A model generated the notes under the pieces. It did not search any database, was not told the DNA's origin, and worked only from the letters and a program-made list of their open reading frames with translations. 64,000 nt of DNA from Herbaspirillum sp. AP02 (GTDB lineage: Bacteria > Pseudomonadota > Gammaproteobacteria > Burkholderiales > Burkholderiaceae_D): contig NZ_JADWMY010000015.1 of assembly GCF_015767275.1 (NCBI RefSeq), positions 39,880 to 103,879 on the forward strand, read 5' to 3'. This document shows positions 9,343-17,589 of the stretch, piece by piece; position 1 is the stretch's first letter, and each line of letters begins with the position of its first letter. The position numbers and the translations under genes are program-made.

Positions 9343-9364
9343 GTTATAAGTTATAACGTTTATT
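9343..9364. promoter_or_regulatory. Palindromic operator and LysR-like site upstream of ech-fcs operon
   Basis: The 15-mer GTTATAAGTTATAAC (9343-9357) is a palindrome apart from its centre base and lies about 40 bases upstream of the ech start in an AT-rich island. It overlaps ATAACGTTTATT (9353-9364), which recurs exactly upstream of the LysR gene at 21385-21396. Suggests binding by a dimeric regulator, either that LysR protein or a MarR-type protein such as the one at 22392. Binding is inferred. Confidence 0.5.
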
Positions 9365-9551
9365 TAGTATAAGTAAGATGGATGCAAAAGCAAGCGCCAT
9401 CTGTGTTGTGTCTGGTGCGTTATTCGTAAAACCGGGCGGTAGTCGAACATATTTTTATGTGTCCCGCCCGTGCATCGATGCTGCGTTGCGGTCCCGGGGC
9501 GCGGTTTTTTGCGAGGGGTGCAGCGCCAGCCTGCATGCCGTGGGCACGCCC

Positions 9552-9588
9552 AAAGAAAAACGCCGGTGTGCAGTGCATCACCGGCGTT
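9552..9588 (-). terminator. Rho-independent terminator of the binding-protein gene at 9609
   Basis: A 10-bp perfect stem (AACGCCGGTG / CACCGGCGTT) encloses a 10-base loop. Read on the minus strand it is followed by TTTTTCTTTG. It sits 21 bases past the stop codon. Confidence 0.85.
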
Positions 9589-9608
9589 TCCCGAGGGGGT
9601 GGTGAGGC

Positions 9609-10784
9609 TTACTTTCCTGTGTCCTTCATGTTCTCGAACTTGTCGAACTCGACGTTGTAGGCCTCGTTGCCGATCTTTTCGACCTTGCGCACGTAGACCG
9701 TCTGCACGATGTCGCGGGTGGCCGGATCGATGGCGATCGGACCACGCGGGCTCATGAACTTCATGGTCTTGAGGATGGCCATGGCCTTGTCGCCATCGAT
9801 CTTGCCATTGAGCTTCTTGCTGACCTCGTAGATCGCATTCATGCCGTCATAGGCCGCCACGGCCATGAAGTTGGGGCGGCCGGCACCAGGATTGGCGGCG
9901 GCGAAGCTTTTCAGGAAATCCTTGTTCTCCGGTGAATCATGCGCGGCCGAATAGTGGAAGGTGGTGATCACGCCCAGCGTGGCGTCGCCCATGGCGGGCA
10001 TGACGTGATCGTCGGTCAGGTCACCGGTGGCAATCACCTTGATGCCAGCCTCGGCCAGGCCGCGCTCACGATACCCCTTCATGAACGCAATGCTCTGCTC
10101 GCCGGCCGGCACGAAGATGAACACCGCCTCCGGCTTGGCGTCCTTGATGCGCTGGATGTAGGGCGCGAACTCCGGATTGCGCAGCGGCACCCGGATCGAT
10201 TCCAGTACCTGGCCACCGCCGCCCAGCAGGTTGGTCTTGAAGGCGGTCTCGGCATCGATGCCCGGGCCGTAATCGGCCACCAGCGTGACCACCCGCTTGA
10301 TGCCGTTCTTCAGCGCCCAGGTCGCCATGGGGCCCGACACCTGCGGCAGCGTCATCGAGAAGCGGGCGATGTAGTTGGACTTGGTGGTGATGACCGAGGT
10401 GGCGGCGTTCATGATGATCATCGGTTTCTTGGCCTGCTCCGCAATCGGCGCCACGGCCAGCGCTTCCGGCGTGAGGCCGAAGCCGGCCAGGAAGTCCACC
10501 TTGTCGCGCACCACCAGCTCCTGCGCCAGGCGCTTGGCGATCTCGGGCGCCGGACCGGTGGTGTCCTTGATGATGATCTGCACCTTCTTGCCCGCGACCT
10601 GATCGCCGTGCTGCGCCATCCACGCCTTGATGCCGCCCTCCATCTGTTTGCCGTAGTCGGCGAAGGGGCCGGAGAAGGCCGCGACCAGGCCGACCTTGAT
10701 GGTTTCCTCGGCCTGCGCGGCGACACCCGTCATGAGCTGGGAAGTCGCCAGCAGGGCCAGCAACGCAATTTTCTTGAACGTCAT
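9609..10784 (-). CDS. Periplasmic binding protein, Liv-type, probably for an aromatic acid
   Basis: 391 residues with signal peptide MTFKKIALLALLATSQLMTG and likely cleavage after VAAQA (residue 25). The mature part begins EETIKVGLVAAFSGPFADYG, a Peripla_BP_6 family start. Monocistronic: its own promoter region lies to the right and a strong terminator follows. It is a clear paralogue of the binding protein at 25298; both share GFGLTP, VRDKV/ARDKV, DYGPG, RVPLRNP and a near-identical C-terminal block (DIVQTVY, YNVEFDK). The complete livHMGF set at 16723-20087 has no binding protein of its own, so this protein is a plausible partner. Two PcaR-like boxes upstream suggest control by beta-ketoadipate pathway intermediates. 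Confidence 0.87.
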   Translation of the reverse strand: MTFKKIALLALLATSQLMTGVAAQAEETIKVGLVAAFSGPFADYGKQMEGGIKAWMAQHGDQVAGKKVQIIIKDTTGPAPEIAKRLAQELVVRDKVDFLAGFGLTPEALAVAPIAEQAKKPMIIMNAATSVITTKSNYIARFSMTLPQVSGPMATWALKNGIKRVVTLVADYGPGIDAETAFKTNLLGGGGQVLESIRVPLRNPEFAPYIQRIKDAKPEAVFIFVPAGEQSIAFMKGYRERGLAEAGIKVIATGDLTDDHVMPAMGDATLGVITTFHYSAAHDSPENKDFLKSFAAANPGAGRPNFMAVAAYDGMNAIYEVSKKLNGKIDGDKAMAILKTMKFMSPRGPIAIDPATRDIVQTVYVRKVEKIGNEAYNVEFDKFENMKDTGK

Positions 10785-10916
10785 TTTTCAGTCTCCTTTG
10801 TGATTGTGGTGAGGGGGCGATGGGCAGGCGGTTCTGGTGCCGTCGTGATTGTCTCATCGCCAGTCCGACTGTTGCACTCGGACGACGCATCGTTTTCCCT
10901 TCCTCGGCTCGCCTTG

Positions 10917-10946
10917 TTGACAAAGCTTCGGTGCCGACAATAGTAT
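10917..10946 (+). promoter_or_regulatory. Candidate sigma-70 promoter facing the porin gene
   Basis: Perfect -35 TTGACA (10917-10922), an 18-base spacer, then TAGTAT (10941-10946). The paired PcaR-like boxes begin 11 bases downstream, where a bound regulator could block or aid transcription. It implies a leader of roughly 400 bases before the porin start. Confidence 0.4.
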
Positions 10947-10956
10947 CGCACCATCC

Positions 10957-10990
10957 GTTCGGTAAACAAACCGATGTGCGGTAACCGAAC
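10957..10990. promoter_or_regulatory. Paired PcaR-like (IclR) operator boxes
   Basis: Two 15-mers, GTTCGGTAAACAAAC (10957-10971) and GTGCGGTAACCGAAC (10976-10990), start 19 bases apart. The same two box types with the same 19-base offset occur upstream of pcaI at 13694 and 13713. They resemble the GTTCGATAATCGCAC type site known for Pseudomonas PcaR. The pair also creates 9-bp inverted arms CCGTTCGGT / ACCGAACGG. Confidence 0.6.
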
Positions 10991-11348
10991 GGCCAATAAA
11001 AGTTATAAAAAATAAGCAACGAGACGAATCTTTCTGCGACGCCCGCTTGGTGGCGTCGACCAGCTCGTATTTTGTGAGGCGACACAAATAGTGTCCGCCA
11101 GTAAATATGCCGATGGCCTGGACCATGGGGCAGGGGCATTTTTACGCCCGCGCCTGGCCAGCTTGCCGCGGTGGCATCGAAGAATTCGCAAGAGCAACAC
11201 CCGCAATATCGGCAACATCGGAGGGACTGACGGTATTGGAAGTGACCCGGCCCGGCGAGCGGCGAATCGTCGGAGAGCGTCAGCAGGACGGCGCACTCCG
11301 GCAGCAGACCGGCCAATCATCATTCATGGAAATCAGGAGGAGATCGCA

Positions 11349-12461
11349 ATGACAAAGAAAATGACCTTGCGCGCAGTGGCCCTGGCCGCGGCAGCGTGTG
11401 CTTGTGCAGGTACGGCCGGTTCGGCGCTGGCCCAGAGTTCGGTAACCATCTACGGTATCGTCGATACCGGCGTGGTCTACACCACCAATGCCAACGCCAA
11501 TGGCAATTCGGTGTTCAAGATGCCGTCGCTGACCGGCAGCTTCCCCTCACGCATCGGCTTCAAGGGAACGGAAGACCTCGGCGGCGGCCTGCAGGCGATG
11601 TTCGTGCTGGAAAGCGGCTTCGCGCCAGACACGGGTTCGATGGGACAAGGCAACCGCATTTTCGGCCGTCAATCCTACGTCGGCCTGAAGGGTGACTGGG
11701 GCCAGATCATGCTGGGACGCCAGGTCAACATGACCTATCTGTCGCAGTTGAAGACCGACGTCATGGGGCCCAACATCTTCGCCATCGGTAGCATCGATGC
11801 CTATCTGCCCAATGCCCGTAGCGACAACGCCATCGGCTACCTCGGCAGCTTCAGCGGCTTCACCATCGGCGCGACCTACAGCTTCGGTCGCGACACCTCG
11901 GCCACCGGCGGACCGGCAGCGACCAACTGCGCCGGTGAAGTGGCCGGCAACAGCAAGGCCTGCCGCCAGGTCACCGGTCTTCTGGGATATGACGGCAAGG
12001 GCTGGGGCGTGACCAGTTCCTACGACATCCTGTATGGCAATACCGGTGCCAGCGGCGGTCTCACCAGCAGCAGCAACAGCGACCAGCGCATCACGCTCAA
12101 CGGCTATTTCATGATCGGTGACGTCAAGCTGGGCGGCGGTGTGGTGGATCGCCGCACGCGCGCGGCCGCCAACGTCAATACCGATTCCGATCTCTACTAC
12201 CTGGGCGTGAGCTATCCGCTGTCCGTGGCCCTGGTGCTGGATGCACAGGTGTCGCGCCTGTCGGTGAAGAACAGCCCCAACGATGTCACGCTGTCGGTGG
12301 CACGTCTGACCTACAACCTGTCCAAGCGCACCGCGCTGTACACCTCGCTGGGTTACATCAAGAATGGCGGCACTGCAGCGGTGGCCATCGATGCAGGTGG
12401 CACCGTGGGGGCGGGCAAGAACCAGCTGGGGGTGATGTCGGGCATCCGTCACACCTTCTGA
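11349..12461 (+). CDS. Outer-membrane porin (Burkholderiales general porin family)
   Basis: 370 residues. The start at 11349 follows AGGAGGAGA and gives signal peptide MTKKMTLRAVALAAAACACA with cleavage after GSALA (residue 28). The mature N-terminus QSSVTIYGIVDTGVVY and the motif SRIGFKGTEDLGGGLQAMF are diagnostic for 16-strand trimeric porins of this order. The protein ends in the typical C-terminal aromatic (GIRHTF), needed for Bam-mediated assembly. A 456-residue reading from 11091 adds a non-signal leader and is rejected. Position beside an aromatic binding protein and PcaR-like boxes suggests it admits aromatic acids (inference). Confidence 0.9.
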   Translation: MTKKMTLRAVALAAAACACAGTAGSALAQSSVTIYGIVDTGVVYTTNANANGNSVFKMPSLTGSFPSRIGFKGTEDLGGGLQAMFVLESGFAPDTGSMGQGNRIFGRQSYVGLKGDWGQIMLGRQVNMTYLSQLKTDVMGPNIFAIGSIDAYLPNARSDNAIGYLGSFSGFTIGATYSFGRDTSATGGPAATNCAGEVAGNSKACRQVTGLLGYDGKGWGVTSSYDILYGNTGASGGLTSSSNSDQRITLNGYFMIGDVKLGGGVVDRRTRAAANVNTDSDLYYLGVSYPLSVALVLDAQVSRLSVKNSPNDVTLSVARLTYNLSKRTALYTSLGYIKNGGTAAVAIDAGGTVGAGKNQLGVMSGIRHTF

Positions 12462-12566
12462 GTGAGGTCGCTGGAACGCTCTTGAGGAGGATGGCGCGCC
12501 CGCAGGCAGAGAGGGCGCGCCGACATCCGTGGCACGACAAAGACAGGGTCTGTTTTTGTCTTCGGT

Positions 12567-12602
12567 CCGGCTCCCCGCACGAGGGGCCGGGCCGGTTTTT
12601 TT
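12567..12602 (+). terminator. Terminator of the porin gene
   Basis: A GC-rich stem formed by CCGGCTCCCC and GGGGCCGGG around a short loop is followed by eight T residues. It ends exactly at the stop codon of the convergent IclR gene. Confidence 0.75.
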
Positions 12603-13540
12603 CAGGGCAGCAGGACCGACAGTTCCTGCGCACCGCGCAGCAGCACCGGCAGGATCTCTTCTTCCATCTGCTGGCGCGATACACGTGCGGCCTGCGCGCC
12701 CACGTTCAGGGCCGCCAGCACGTTGCCGGATGCGCCACGCACGGGAACCGCAATGGAACGCAGGCCCACTTCCAGTTCTTCATCGATGACCGCGTAACCG
12801 TTTTCACGTACTCCGGCCAGGATGTCACGCAGGCGTTTTTGCGAGACCACCGTTTTCTCGGTCAAGGCGCGCAGCTTGACCTTGTCGAAATAGGCCTTCA
12901 ACTGGTCGTCCGGCAGGTGCGCCAGCATGGCGCGACCGAGCGAGGTACAGTAGGCCGGCAGCCGGCTGCCGGTATTGAGTGCCACCGACATGACGCGCGA
13001 CGTGGCCGAGCGGGCCACGTAGAGCACTTCGTTGTCGTCCAGTACAGCCAGCGAGCAGGACTCGCCGAGGGTACGGCTGATGTTGTTCAGGTAGGGCTGT
13101 GCAGAAACGGTCAGCGGCGTGGAGGACAGATAGGAATAGCCCAGCGTCAATATCTTGGGGCGCAGCGAGAAATTGTTGACGTCCGAATCGGCGTAGCCGA
13201 GTTGCTTCAAGGTGTGCAGGCAGCGTCGCACTGCCGCACGCGGAATACCGGTCTTCTGGCTGATCTGGGCGATGGTCAGGCTGCGTCGGGAATCGCTGAA
13301 GGCGCGGATCACCGCCAGGCCACGTGCCAATGAGGTCATGAAGCTGGGATCGGTCAAGGCCTCGATTTCCTCGGCGATGGTCAGCTCGCGTTCCATCTCG
13401 GTCGCGGCAGTCGGGGCGACAGCGACTTTCTTGCTCATCGCCCGGCTGCTCCTGCCAGCCTTGGTATCGACAGTGGGGGCAGCTGTGGTGCCGCTTTTGG
13501 CGGCAGTCTTGCGGGTCTTGGCGGCAGGTGCAGTGGACAT
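12602..13540 (-). CDS. pcaR: IclR-family regulator, PcaR type
   Basis: 312 residues. DPSFMTSLARGLAVIRAFSD followed by the winged HTH (LTIAQISQKTGIPRAAVRRC, about residues 68-110) is characteristic of PcaR/PobR/PcaU regulators. The C-terminal effector domain follows. Unusual is an N-terminal extension of about 60 residues rich in Ala, Lys, Thr and Ser. Internal starts at Met35 (13438) or Met49 (13396) would remove most of it. Divergent from pcaIJF and likely their activator in response to beta-ketoadipate. Paired boxes matching its presumed site lie in the shared promoter region and also at 10957-10990. A second IclR regulator occurs at 31583. Confidence 0.85.
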   Translation of the reverse strand: MSTAPAAKTRKTAAKSGTTAAPTVDTKAGRSSRAMSKKVAVAPTAATEMERELTIAEEIEALTDPSFMTSLARGLAVIRAFSDSRRSLTIAQISQKTGIPRAAVRRCLHTLKQLGYADSDVNNFSLRPKILTLGYSYLSSTPLTVSAQPYLNNISRTLGESCSLAVLDDNEVLYVARSATSRVMSVALNTGSRLPAYCTSLGRAMLAHLPDDQLKAYFDKVKLRALTEKTVVSQKRLRDILAGVRENGYAVIDEELEVGLRSIAVPVRGASGNVLAALNVGAQAARVSRQQMEEEILPVLLRGAQELSVLLP

Positions 13541-13902
13541 GGGCTCTGATGGGCTCTCTGGGCGGATGGTTCAGGACGACTCGGATTTTCGATAGCGCCG
13601 ATTGCGTCCGGATTTTAACGTTTTGTGCGGCAAGCGAACACATCCTGCCGGTTTTTCTTGACGGCCGTCAAGCCGGATCGCTAAACTCTTTTTGTGCGAA
13701 AATCAAACATTAGTTCGGTGATCGAACATTTGAGTGCTGGAAAAGTCAGTCCGAAGTCAGTCCGGCAACCACCCTCAAATGTCCGCAAACGCCGACCGAG
13801 ACGAGCCCGTGCAACGTGCCCGCCCGGCTGCATCGTGGCAAACCGGATGGCGGGATATCCAGCAGGCGCAGCCTCAGGCGCCGCATCTAAAGTGAGAGCA
13901 AC
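13541..13902. other. Divergent pcaR-pcaI control region
   Basis: 362 bases with no gene. It contains the paired PcaR-like boxes (13694-13727). The rest holds the leader of pcaI, and no further structure was recognised. Confidence 0.6.
13694..13727. promoter_or_regulatory. Paired PcaR-like operator upstream of pcaIJF
   Basis: GTGCGAAAATCAAAC (13694-13708) and GTTCGGTGATCGAAC (13713-13727) start 19 bases apart, about two helical turns. Both resemble known PcaR sites. The second is a near-perfect palindrome. They lie about 175 bases upstream of pcaI and 155 bases from the pcaR start. Confidence 0.65.
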
Positions 13903-14577
13903 GTGATCAATAAAATTTCTGACTCCCTGGAGCAGGCGGTGGCCGACATCCATGATGGCGCCACCATCATGATCGGCGGCTTCGGCAATGCCGGCATGCC
14001 ATCGGCCCTGATCGATGCGCTGATCGCCCAGGGCGCGCGCGACCTGACCATCGTCAACAACAATGCCGGCAACGGCGACACCGGCCTGGCCGCGCTGCTC
14101 AAGACCAAGCGGGTGAAGAAGATCATCTGTTCCTTCCCGCGCCAGACCGATTCCCATGTCTTCGATGCGCTCTACCGCGCCGGCGAGATCGAACTGGAAC
14201 TGACGCCGCAAGGCAACCTGGCCGAGCGCATCCGTGCCGCCGGTGCCGGCATCGGCGGTTTCTTCAGCCCCACCGGCTACGGCACCATGCTGGCAGAAGG
14301 CAAGGAGACCCGCGAGATCAATGGCCGCCACTATGTGCTGGAGTCGCCGATCCACGCCGACTTCGCGCTCATCAAGGCGCTGCGTGGCGACCGCTGGGGT
14401 AACCTGGTGTATCGCAAGACCGCCCGCAACTTCGGTCCGATCATGGCCATGGCCGCCAAATGCACCATCGCCCAGGTCAGCGAGGTGGTGGAACTGGGTC
14501 AGCTCGATCCGGAAAACATCATCACTCCCGGCATCTTCGTGCAGCGGATCGTGCAAACCAAGGAGGCACAGCAATGA
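13903..14577 (+). CDS. pcaI: 3-oxoadipate CoA-transferase subunit A
   Basis: 224 residues with a GTG start (MINKISDSLEQAV). Contains GGFGNAGMPSALIDAL near the N-terminus and NNNAGNG (residues 51-57), typical of CoA-transferase alpha subunits. With PcaJ it moves CoA from succinyl-CoA to 3-oxoadipate. The stop overlaps the pcaJ start (ATGA), so the two subunits are translationally coupled. First gene of pcaIJF, divergent from pcaR. No ATG gives a better start, and GAGAG upstream serves as a modest ribosome site. Confidence 0.93.
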   Translation: MINKISDSLEQAVADIHDGATIMIGGFGNAGMPSALIDALIAQGARDLTIVNNNAGNGDTGLAALLKTKRVKKIICSFPRQTDSHVFDALYRAGEIELELTPQGNLAERIRAAGAGIGGFFSPTGYGTMLAEGKETREINGRHYVLESPIHADFALIKALRGDRWGNLVYRKTARNFGPIMAMAAKCTIAQVSEVVELGQLDPENIITPGIFVQRIVQTKEAQQ

Positions 14578-15215
14578 ATCGCTTTACCCGTGAACAGATC
14601 GCCGCGCGCGTGGCCCAGGACATTCCTGAAGGCGCCTACGTGAACCTGGGTATCGGCCTGCCCACCAAGGTCGCCAACTACCTGCCGGCCGACAAGGAAA
14701 TCTTCCTGCACAGCGAAAATGGCGTGCTCGGCATGGGCCCGGCCCCGGCGCCCGGCGAGGAAGATGAAGACCTCATCAATGCCGGCAAGCAGCCGGTGAC
14801 GCTGCTGACCGGTGGTGCCTACTTCCACCATGCCGATTCGTTTGCCATGATGCGGGGCGGCCACCTCGACATCTGCGTGCTGGGCGCCTTCCAGGTGTCG
14901 GCCACGGGTGACCTGGCCAACTGGCATACCGGCGCGCCGGACGCCATCCCCGCCGTGGGCGGAGCGATGGACCTGGCCATCGGCGCCAAGCAGGTGTTCG
15001 TGATGATGGATCACCAGACCAAGACCGGCGAAAGCAAGCTGGTCCAGGCCTGCGCCTATCCGCTCACCGGCATCGGCTGCGTCAACCGCATTTACACCGA
15101 CCTGGCCGTCATCGACGTCACCCCGCAGGGACTGCAGGTGCGCGAGATCGTCGAGGGCCTGTCCTTCGAACAACTGCAGGAGCTGACCGGTGCACCGCTG
15201 CGCCCGGCAGCCTGA
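14574..15215 (+). CDS. pcaJ: 3-oxoadipate CoA-transferase subunit B
   Basis: 213 residues from MNRFTREQIAARVAQDIPEG, preceded by AAGGAGG. GAYVNLGIGLPTKVANYL and the catalytic glutamate motif SENGVLGMGP (glutamate in SENG) are intact, as in CoA-transferase beta subunits. Works with PcaI in the last activation step of the beta-ketoadipate pathway. A start further upstream at 14460 would overlap pcaI out of frame and is rejected. Confidence 0.93.
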   Translation: MNRFTREQIAARVAQDIPEGAYVNLGIGLPTKVANYLPADKEIFLHSENGVLGMGPAPAPGEEDEDLINAGKQPVTLLTGGAYFHHADSFAMMRGGHLDICVLGAFQVSATGDLANWHTGAPDAIPAVGGAMDLAIGAKQVFVMMDHQTKTGESKLVQACAYPLTGIGCVNRIYTDLAVIDVTPQGLQVREIVEGLSFEQLQELTGAPLRPAA

Positions 15216-15254
15216 ATCCGTTCGAATCACCCCAATTTTCGCTGCGAGGAATGC

Positions 15255-16457
15255 ATGAAAGACGTATTTATCTGTGACGCCATCCGCACCCCCATCGGCC
15301 GCTACGGCGGCGCGCTCAAGGACGTGCGTGCCGACGATCTGGGCGCGGTACCGCTGCGTGCGCTGATGGAGCGCAATCCGCAGGTGGACTGGAGCGGGGT
15401 CGATGACGTCATCTTCGGCTGCGCCAACCAGGCCGGCGAAGACAACCGCAACGTCGCCCGCATGTCGCTGCTGCTGGCCGGTCTGCCGCAGGAAGTGCCG
15501 GGCAGCACCATCAACCGCCTGTGCGGTTCGGGCATGGACGCCCTGGGGACCGCCGCGCGCGCCATCAAGTCCGGCGAGACCCGGTTGATGATCGCCGGCG
15601 GTGTCGAATCGATGACCCGCGCTCCCTTCGTGATGGGCAAGGCCGATAGCGCCTTCTCGCGCCAGGCCGCGATCCAGGACACCACCATCGGATGGCGCTT
15701 CGTCAATGCCTTGATGAAGCAGAAATATGGTGTGGATGCCATGCCCGAGACGGCCGAGAACGTCGCGGTCGACTACAAGGTCAGCCGCGAGGACCAGGAC
15801 CAGTTCGCCGTGCGCAGCCAGGCCAAGGCCGCCGCCGCGCAGGCCAACGGTAACCTGGCGCAGGAGATCGTGCCGGTGGTGATCCCGCAGAAGAAGGGCG
15901 ACCCCGTCACCGTGACGCAGGATGAGCATCCGCGTGCTACCAGCATGGAAGCGCTGGCCCGCCTGAAGGGCGTGGTCAAGCCCGATGGCACGGTCACCGC
16001 CGGCAATGCATCGGGTGTCAACGACGGCGCCTGCGCTTTGCTGCTGGCCAGTGCCGAGGCGGTCGAGCAGCACCGGCTCAAGCCACGTGCCCGCATCCTG
16101 GGCATGGCCACCGCCGGTGTCGCACCGCGCATCATGGGCATGGGGCCGGCCCCGGCCAGCAAGAAGCTGCTGGCGCAACTGGGCATGCGCATCGACCAGA
16201 TGGATGTGATCGAACTGAACGAAGCCTTTGCCTCGCAAGGCCTAGCCGTGCTGCGCGAGCTGGGCGTGGCTGACGACGATGCGCGGGTCAATCCCAATGG
16301 CGGCGCGATTGCGCTGGGTCATCCGCTGGGCATGAGCGGCGCCCGCCTGGTGACCACCGCCCTCTACCAGCTGGAACGCAGCGGTGGCCGCTACGCGCTG
16401 TGCACCATGTGCATCGGCGTGGGGCAGGGCATCGCCATGGTGATCGAACGCGTGTGA
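15255..16457 (+). CDS. pcaF: 3-oxoadipyl-CoA thiolase
   Basis: 400 residues starting MKDVFICDAIRTPIGRYGGA, the classic PcaF/PaaJ N-terminus. Cys90 (NRLCGSGMDA), His356 (GHPLGMSGARL) and Cys386 (CTMCIGVGQG) are the thiolase catalytic residues. It cleaves 3-oxoadipyl-CoA to succinyl-CoA and acetyl-CoA, the end of the protocatechuate route. It follows pcaJ by 39 bases, with GAGGAATGC before the ATG. The adjacent pcaIJ decide for PcaF over PaaJ. Confidence 0.93.
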   Translation: MKDVFICDAIRTPIGRYGGALKDVRADDLGAVPLRALMERNPQVDWSGVDDVIFGCANQAGEDNRNVARMSLLLAGLPQEVPGSTINRLCGSGMDALGTAARAIKSGETRLMIAGGVESMTRAPFVMGKADSAFSRQAAIQDTTIGWRFVNALMKQKYGVDAMPETAENVAVDYKVSREDQDQFAVRSQAKAAAAQANGNLAQEIVPVVIPQKKGDPVTVTQDEHPRATSMEALARLKGVVKPDGTVTAGNASGVNDGACALLLASAEAVEQHRLKPRARILGMATAGVAPRIMGMGPAPASKKLLAQLGMRIDQMDVIELNEAFASQGLAVLRELGVADDDARVNPNGGAIALGHPLGMSGARLVTTALYQLERSGGRYALCTMCIGVGQGIAMVIERV

Positions 16458-16464
16458 TGACAGC

Positions 16465-16500
16465 GGGATGGCGCGGCGATGCACCTGGCTGCACCATCCC
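16465..16500 (+). terminator. Possible transcript-end hairpin after pcaF
   Basis: GGGATGG (16465-16471) and CCATCCC (16494-16500) can pair, with TGCA/TGCA pairing inside. No T tract follows, so if it ends transcription it does so weakly or with Rho. The 222 bases from here to livH hold nothing else clear. Confidence 0.35.
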
Positions 16501-16722
16501 CATCGTTCGACCAAGCATGAAGATGGTTGATGCGATCCTGAAAATTGATCAGGCAGGCATAGAGGAAAAAGCAGCACAATAGAAAAAAGCACCATCCCAT
16601 CACCAAGCGGCCACCAAACAGAGCCGCAGGCCAGAATAGGAGACACAACGCATCATGCATCGACATCATGATTGCGCGCCGCGTGCGGCCGCGCCTACGC
16701 ACCGTCATCGGGGAGCTGCGCC

Positions 16723-17589
16723 ATGCTAGGCAACTTCCTTGGTGTGCTCTTCGATGGTATTGCCTACGGCAGCCTGCTATTCCTCATCAGCGTCGGCCTG
16801 TCGGTAACGATGGGCATGATGAACTTCATCAATCTGGCGCACGGCGCCTTCGCCATGCTGGGCGGCTATGTCTGCGTGAGCCTGCTCAACCGCATGGGTG
16901 TCCCCTTCCTCGCGACCTTGCCACTGGCCTTCCTGGCGGCTGCCGTGGTCGGACTGGTGCTGGAACGCTCCCTTTACCGCCGTCTCTACAAGGCCAGCCA
17001 CCTGGACCAGGTGCTGTTCTCCATCGGCCTGACCTTCATGGCCGTGGCCGGCGCCACCTGGCAGTGGGGACCGACCCAGCAACCGGTGGTGCTGCCGGAC
17101 TGGTTACGTGGCCAGGTCTCCTTGTTCGGACTGGATGTGGGCGCCTATCGCGTCTTCCTGATTGGCGTGGTGGTGATTGTTACGCTGGCCCTGGGCCTGT
17201 TGATCGAACGCACCCGCTTTGGCGCACAGATCCGGGCCTCGGTGGATAACCAGGTGGCCGCCGCCGGCCTGGGCATCAACGTCAGTCGCGTATTCAGCCT
17301 GACCTTCGCGCTTGGTTCGGGCCTGGCCGGTCTCGGCGGCGGTCTGGGCATCGACGTGCTCGGGCTGGACCCGACCTTCCCGGTCAAGTACATGGTCTAT
17401 TTCCTGCTGGTGGTGGCTGTCGGTGGTGCCGGCACCATCAAGGGGCCGCTGCTGGCGGCCATCATCCTGGGCGTGTTCGACGTGGCCGGCAAATACTATG
17501 TGCCGGAGATCGGCGCCTTCGTCATCTATGGCCTGATGGTATTGCTGCTGATCCTGTTCCCGGCCGGACTGATGCGGAGGCGCGGATGA
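16723..17589 (+). CDS. livH: LivH-type ABC permease
   Basis: 288 residues, the normal LivH length. The start MLGNFLGVLFDGIAYGSL is preceded by GGGAG. Motifs SVGLSVTMGMMNFINLAHGAF and TFALGSGLAGLGGGLG are typical of this permease family. First gene of a tightly overlapping livH-livM-livG-livF operon (4-, 4- and 8-base overlaps). The operon has no binding protein. The paralogous binding proteins at 9609 and 25298 are candidates. Located between pcaIJF and vanAB, so an aromatic acid substrate is likely but not shown. Confidence 0.9.
   Translation: MLGNFLGVLFDGIAYGSLLFLISVGLSVTMGMMNFINLAHGAFAMLGGYVCVSLLNRMGVPFLATLPLAFLAAAVVGLVLERSLYRRLYKASHLDQVLFSIGLTFMAVAGATWQWGPTQQPVVLPDWLRGQVSLFGLDVGAYRVFLIGVVVIVTLALGLLIERTRFGAQIRASVDNQVAAAGLGINVSRVFSLTFALGSGLAGLGGGLGIDVLGLDPTFPVKYMVYFLLVVAVGGAGTIKGPLLAAIILGVFDVAGKYYVPEIGAFVIYGLMVLLLILFPAGLMRRRG

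Larger units (their letters stand above)
9306..9608. other. Intergenic region upstream of the hydroxycinnamate operon
   Basis: About 300 bases without a gene. The right part holds the terminator of the binding-protein gene at 9609. The left part (about 9335-9385) is sharply AT-rich and contains the palindrome described separately, so the operon promoter probably lies there. Nothing recognisable between about 9390 and 9550. Confidence 0.6.
10785..11348. other. Divergent regulatory region between binding-protein gene and porin gene
   Basis: 564 bases with no convincing gene. It serves divergent genes and holds the paired PcaR-like boxes at 10957-10990 and candidate promoters on both strands around 10917-10970. 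Between about 11050 and 11335 nothing definite is seen. That stretch is probably a long porin 5' leader, ending in AGGAGGAGA just before the porin start. Confidence 0.6.

Noticed and set aside
4835..9356. Long plus-strand open frames (578 and 833 codons) opposite the hydroxycinnamate operon
   Set aside because: They are antisense to genes with clear catalytic motifs, have no family features, and are rich in His/Gly/Arg as expected for the complement of GC-rich codons.
15213..15240. TTCGAATC tRNA-like motif after pcaJ
   Set aside because: No acceptor stem, D arm or anticodon arm can be folded around it. It is the short spacer before pcaF.
14499..16238. 579-codon minus-strand frame opposite pcaJ-pcaF
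   Set aside because: Shadow of two well-defined enzymes. Composition and lack of motifs argue against a real protein.
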